A stretch of DNA of 64,000 nt, taken from contig DXJO01000046.1 of NCBI GenBank assembly GCA_019057475.1, positions 91,908 to 155,907 on the forward strand, given 5' to 3'. The position numbers and the translations under genes are program-made. The stretch is from Candidatus Thorarchaeota archaeon. Its GTDB lineage: Archaea > Asgardarchaeota > Thorarchaeia > Thorarchaeales > Thorarchaeaceae. This document shows, one piece after another, positions 60,981 to 64,000 of this stretch (positions within the stretch are counted from its first letter, which is position 1; the number at the start of each line of letters is the position of its first letter). A model generated the notes under the pieces. The model ran no database searches. It had not been told where the DNA came from and worked only from the letters and a program-made list of their open reading frames with translations.

Positions 60981-62782
60981 TAGACTGATTTCCTAACGCG
61001 GTTCGTTCTCACACAAACTGCTCCTATCGCAACAACCCCAATCGCGGCTACTGCCCACGAGGCGTTCATGAGATCGTTGATCAGGTTCGATACATCACCG
61101 GGACGTTGAGCTGGGTACGCAGCAAATACTGGATCATGGATTACCGCGTATCCATCCCAGTTGGAATAGCAGGAACTGTAGTAATAGGTCGCCATCATCC
61201 AGCTGCCAGTGTCGTATGAGAGTTCGGAAGCTGGAACACCCTCAACGTAAGGCGCGGCATAGAAGTACATCGGCATCACAGCTGTGCCGACATCATAGGT
61301 TGCACCGTCGTAACCCCAGACATACGTACCGCCGAACTCCACAGTGGTACGCACTACTTCTTCTTCCTCGAAGTAAAGCGTTCCAGCAGGTGCGTCATCG
61401 GCTTCAAGCAAGTCTGGAGCAACCTCGGCCCCTTGTTCGTTCTCAGCAGTCACAGTGTAGCTGGAGAATGAGCTCCAGTAGTTAAGAGCCAGACTAAGAC
61501 CTTCAGCTTCAGGTAGCATGGTGCCTGATACGGGGTCTGTGAAGTCACCGATGTGCTGGTCTATCTTTAGCACAGCTGCATCTTCAGTCACCTCAAAGCG
61601 ATACACCATCTCAAACCGATCCAATGCTACAGGAACCACCTCAGGTTCCACAAGGCTCACTTCCGGCCCACACTCATAGCACCATATAGCAAAGGGCATT
61701 GTAGACCAGAAGTCCCCCTCAATGTCCACTACTTCCGCACTCCATTCAATCTGGTTATCCGCGTTGATGTGGGGCATTACAATGTCGCCGACATCTCCTT
61801 GATTAGCGTAGAACTCGTAGACAAGCTCAGAGGCGGTTTCATTCATCCCATAGTATACCCAGTCGGTTTTGCCATCGCCATCGAAGTCATACTCATATTC
61901 GCTATATACGATGTCCATTATGCCATCGCCATCTGTGTCATTGAAGACACTCAGGCCAGCGAAGTAGTGCTCCATCCATCTGACCTCATCCTCAACGATG
62001 AACATCTCATTGACATCGTACCCATACCAAGCGTAGTCCCATGAGTAATCGTACTCGTAGGACTCGTTCATGTACGCGGCCCAGTAGTACTCCTCTGCCA
62101 AGTTCGGGATTATATCATTGGGGTCAACAGGGTCCATCTCCTCGGTGAACCACGAGTAGTTCCCCGCGTAGTAGGAGCTGCCCTCATCTTCGGAGAAGTA
62201 GAAGGATGAGTAAATGAACACTTCATCTCCAGTCATTGCTTCCGGTTCTGGCGTCCAGAAGATGTACCAAAGGGAGTCTGTTTCTTCTACTGGTTCTTCT
62301 AGAGGATCATCCGGAAGAATGTCAAGCACTGGCGTTTCAGGATCAGACATAGGCCTAGCCTCATCAGGAAGTCCCTGATTCGCCAACCAAGACATGTATG
62401 AGCCATCAGGATCAAGGATGATGGTCACGAAGAGATTGGAGAACGACCAGTTGTAAGACCAATCGGAAACGCTCTCTTCCAGAACATAGTATCCAGTCCC
62501 ATTCGTATCCTCAACATAGAAGGTGTACTCGTAGATATCATCTATGACCTGACCCCCGTAGCCAGGTTCCACGGCATCGAATGTCCAGTCTAGGTCTGAT
62601 CCGGACTCGTTCCACCACATGGATGCAACATATACTCCGGGGAGCATCTCCTCGAAGGGCTCCACAATCTGTGCCAGGGCATGCGTGCTCGGATCGGCTA
62701 GTGCTGCATTAGGTGCAATGTTGAGCAGTGCTATGCTCACAAGCAACCCCAATGCAATGAATCTTAGATCTTTGGGTTTCAC
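60980..62782 (-). CDS. Secreted acidic, tyrosine-rich protein with calcium-loop motifs
   Basis: A 600-aa surface protein: signal peptide (IALGLLVSIALLNIAPNAALA), an acidic Trp/Tyr-rich body, a tandem DxDxDGxxD-type pair (NDTDGDGIMDIVYSEYEYDF and DGDGKTDWV at about residues 280-305) that should bind calcium, and a C-terminal membrane helix (WAVAAIGVVAIGAVCV) with the tail RTNRVRKSV. No known catalytic domain. GTG start. Probably a surface structural or binding protein stabilised by calcium. Confidence 0.7.
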   Translation of the reverse strand: MKPKDLRFIALGLLVSIALLNIAPNAALADPSTHALAQIVEPFEEMLPGVYVASMWWNESGSDLDWTFDAVEPGYGGQVIDDIYEYTFYVEDTNGTGYYVLEESVSDWSYNWSFSNLFVTIILDPDGSYMSWLANQGLPDEARPMSDPETPVLDILPDDPLEEPVEETDSLWYIFWTPEPEAMTGDEVFIYSSFYFSEDEGSSYYAGNYSWFTEEMDPVDPNDIIPNLAEEYYWAAYMNESYEYDYSWDYAWYGYDVNEMFIVEDEVRWMEHYFAGLSVFNDTDGDGIMDIVYSEYEYDFDGDGKTDWVYYGMNETASELVYEFYANQGDVGDIVMPHINADNQIEWSAEVVDIEGDFWSTMPFAIWCYECGPEVSLVEPEVVPVALDRFEMVYRFEVTEDAAVLKIDQHIGDFTDPVSGTMLPEAEGLSLALNYWSSFSSYTVTAENEQGAEVAPDLLEADDAPAGTLYFEEEEVVRTTVEFGGTYVWGYDGATYDVGTAVMPMYFYAAPYVEGVPASELSYDTGSWMMATYYYSSCYSNWDGYAVIHDPVFAAYPAQRPGDVSNLINDLMNASWAVAAIGVVAIGAVCVRTNRVRKSV

Positions 62783-62971
62783 AGCGATTTCTATCCTAAG
62801 TCCTTTTGGGCTATAGCTAATGGTAGGAAACGAAGTATAAAAGCGGTTTTCGATGAACCGTTCAGATGGGTCGGGAAAGAAGGCCTATCAGTTCTCTTTT
62901 GGGTTAGAATGGTGTTATGACTGTCCTGAACCGTTCCAAAAGATAGGATATCTTCATCTGTATTGAGGGGT

Positions 62972-63484
62972 TTATCGGGAAACCCTTCGCTTGAGGATCA
63001 CGATTTTCGTTCTTCCACTTATCTCTCGAACAACCAGACTCTTCCGTTCCAACGTGGTCAATGTCACACTCAAAGTTGACTTGCTAAGATCGGTAGCCCG
63101 ACGTAACTCATCCTGTGTCAGTCGACCGTCATTTTCCTCCAATCTGTTTATGATCCGGCGCTCAGTATTAGATAGAGTAACGACAATGACTTGTTCTTCT
63201 GGGGTTTCTTCCGATGGCGCATCATTCTGAGAAATCTCTCCCTCCAGATGTGAGATTCGCTTCTGAAGACGGAACATCATCAATACAACCACGTTGACGA
63301 CAAGCACCAAGGCTATCACGAAAGCGATTGTGGTGGCTAGGAAGACGACTTCCCGTTCAATAGGAGCTGCTGCTATCCAAATCCAAAGCGCGACTGAGAG
63401 AGCGACGACTGCGATGACAACAAGCAAAGCATCCACCTGTTTGTCCCGACCCGTCGCTCCGACCACTGTATCACCAACCTTCAA
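62972..63484 (-). CDS. Membrane-bound winged-helix regulator
   Basis: A 170-aa protein with two membrane helices (VDALLVVIAVVALSVALWIW and VVFLATTIAFVIALVLVVNVV), a coiled-coil-like segment, an acidic linker (SQNDAPSEETPEEQ) and a MarR/IclR-like winged helix (LSNTERRIINRLEENDGRL, TQDELRRATDLSKSTLSVTL, TTLERKSLVV). Membrane one-component regulators of this type sense envelope signals. Start is uncertain: TTG 63484 follows the DinB-like stop by four bases; GTG 63466 also fits. Confidence 0.75.
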   Translation of the reverse strand: MKVGDTVVGATGRDKQVDALLVVIAVVALSVALWIWIAAAPIEREVVFLATTIAFVIALVLVVNVVVLMMFRLQKRISHLEGEISQNDAPSEETPEEQVIVVTLSNTERRIINRLEENDGRLTQDELRRATDLSKSTLSVTLTTLERKSLVVREISGRTKIVILKRRVSR

Positions 63485-63488
63485 GGCG

Positions 63489-63830
63489 CTAGCTACGGGC
63501 TTCTGCCTGACCTTTGAGCCAGTCCTTGTGTATAGATTGCAGATGCCCGGTATGGTAGTTGATGTGTGTGAACATAGTCGCGATAAGCTTTCGTATTGCC
63601 ATTCCGACAAAGAACGGGGGGGCTTCTCCTTCTTGAATCACTCGGGCCAACTCATCGGGAGTTGCTTTCCCCACCCATTCGAGAAATTCGTATTCTCCAG
63701 AGTCGTAATACTTGTGAATCTCCTCCAACAATGTGCCATCCCATGCACCAGATGTTCCGGGAGCATACGCTTCTCCCATGTCAGAATTCTTCAATGACCC
63801 CCTCTTGATGAGCCCATTGAGAGTATGCAC
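63489..63830 (-). CDS. DinB-like protein, short form
   Basis: A 113-aa protein. The C-terminal segment MFTHINYHTGHLQSIHKDWL matches the last helix of DinB/YfiT-type metal-dependent four-helix proteins (His-x3-His pattern), which act in thiol and stress metabolism. Members are usually 150-170 residues, so the first helix seems missing: the GTG start follows a stop in frame, and another frame just upstream opens MYKFLTAGAYSQWAHQ, hinting at a frameshift. It precedes the membrane regulator by four bases. Confidence 0.6.
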   Translation of the reverse strand: MHTLNGLIKRGSLKNSDMGEAYAPGTSGAWDGTLLEEIHKYYDSGEYEFLEWVGKATPDELARVIQEGEAPPFFVGMAIRKLIATMFTHINYHTGHLQSIHKDWLKGQAEARS

Positions 63831-64000
63831 CAGCTGTCAAGAACTTGTACATTTTGTAGGGGTTTATAGCATACTGCTCAGGATTGAGTAGTGTGGACGT
63901 TCAATGCTGATTGCTAGGACGTGCATGTAATTTGGTCGCCGCCAGTTGGACGGAGACAGAAAACGCCTGTGGAGAGGACGTGAGACTTGTCGCAGATTCA

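Overview
The window looks like chromosomal DNA of an archaeon, most plausibly an Asgard archaeon of the Thorarchaeia type (inference; no marker gene is present). Support comes from AT-rich TATA-like boxes 25-30 bases before start codons, a FilR1/DUF1724-type regulator, many winged-helix regulators, DUF763 and DUF3795 proteins, and a large secretome of beta-helix, cadherin-like and Thr-stalked proteins. GTG and TTG starts are common. I found no rRNA, tRNA or CRISPR array.

Layout. 0-9 kb: an ABC permease tail, a thioredoxin-like/methyltransferase pair, AlkD-like glycosylase, DUF3795, DUF763, a metallo-hydrolase, an ATP-cone protein, a TPR protein, a chagasin-like inhibitor and a second methyltransferase. 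9-14 kb: acyl-CoA dehydrogenase (ACAD), a decayed transposase-like fragment, a DEDD-type exonuclease, and a regulator/membrane protein/GT-C transferase operon. 14-31 kb: surface proteins, including an 891-aa beta-helix protein and a giant 3047-aa protein, with a flavodoxin and an MFS carrier between them. 31-43 kb: DUF362, a thioester-domain-like secreted protein, flavin enzymes, and an ABC transporter with adjacent winged-helix regulator and paired palindromic promoters. 43-52 kb: a complete BMP-type nucleoside ABC transporter, an M20 amidohydrolase and a secreted 5'-nucleotidase, which together look like a nucleotide/nucleoside scavenging module. 52-64 kb: a secreted subtilisin, a TnpB remnant running into a metallo-hydrolase, two iron-sulfur-flavoprotein-like reductases (one broken by an in-frame TGA) with a divergent FilR1-type regulator, a histidine phosphatase and more surface proteins.

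The most unusual feature is a dispersed repeat family between about 10 and 43 kb. Each good copy carries the last ~20 codons and stop codon of an acyl-CoA dehydrogenase gene (reading REIFGPENLPYRQEKQK-stop) followed by a GAGAGAGG-N5-CCTCTCTC hairpin and a pyrimidine tract. At least ten tail copies plus several fragments lie in intergenic regions, all on the + strand whatever the direction of neighbouring genes. One copy also carries about 70 bases of additional downstream flank matching that of the local ACAD gene. Two copies bracket a small membrane-protein gene, and that whole bracketed unit is present twice (31.5-32.0 and 39.9-40.5 kb). This resembles a mobile gene-tail/terminator cassette; I do not recognise it as a described element.
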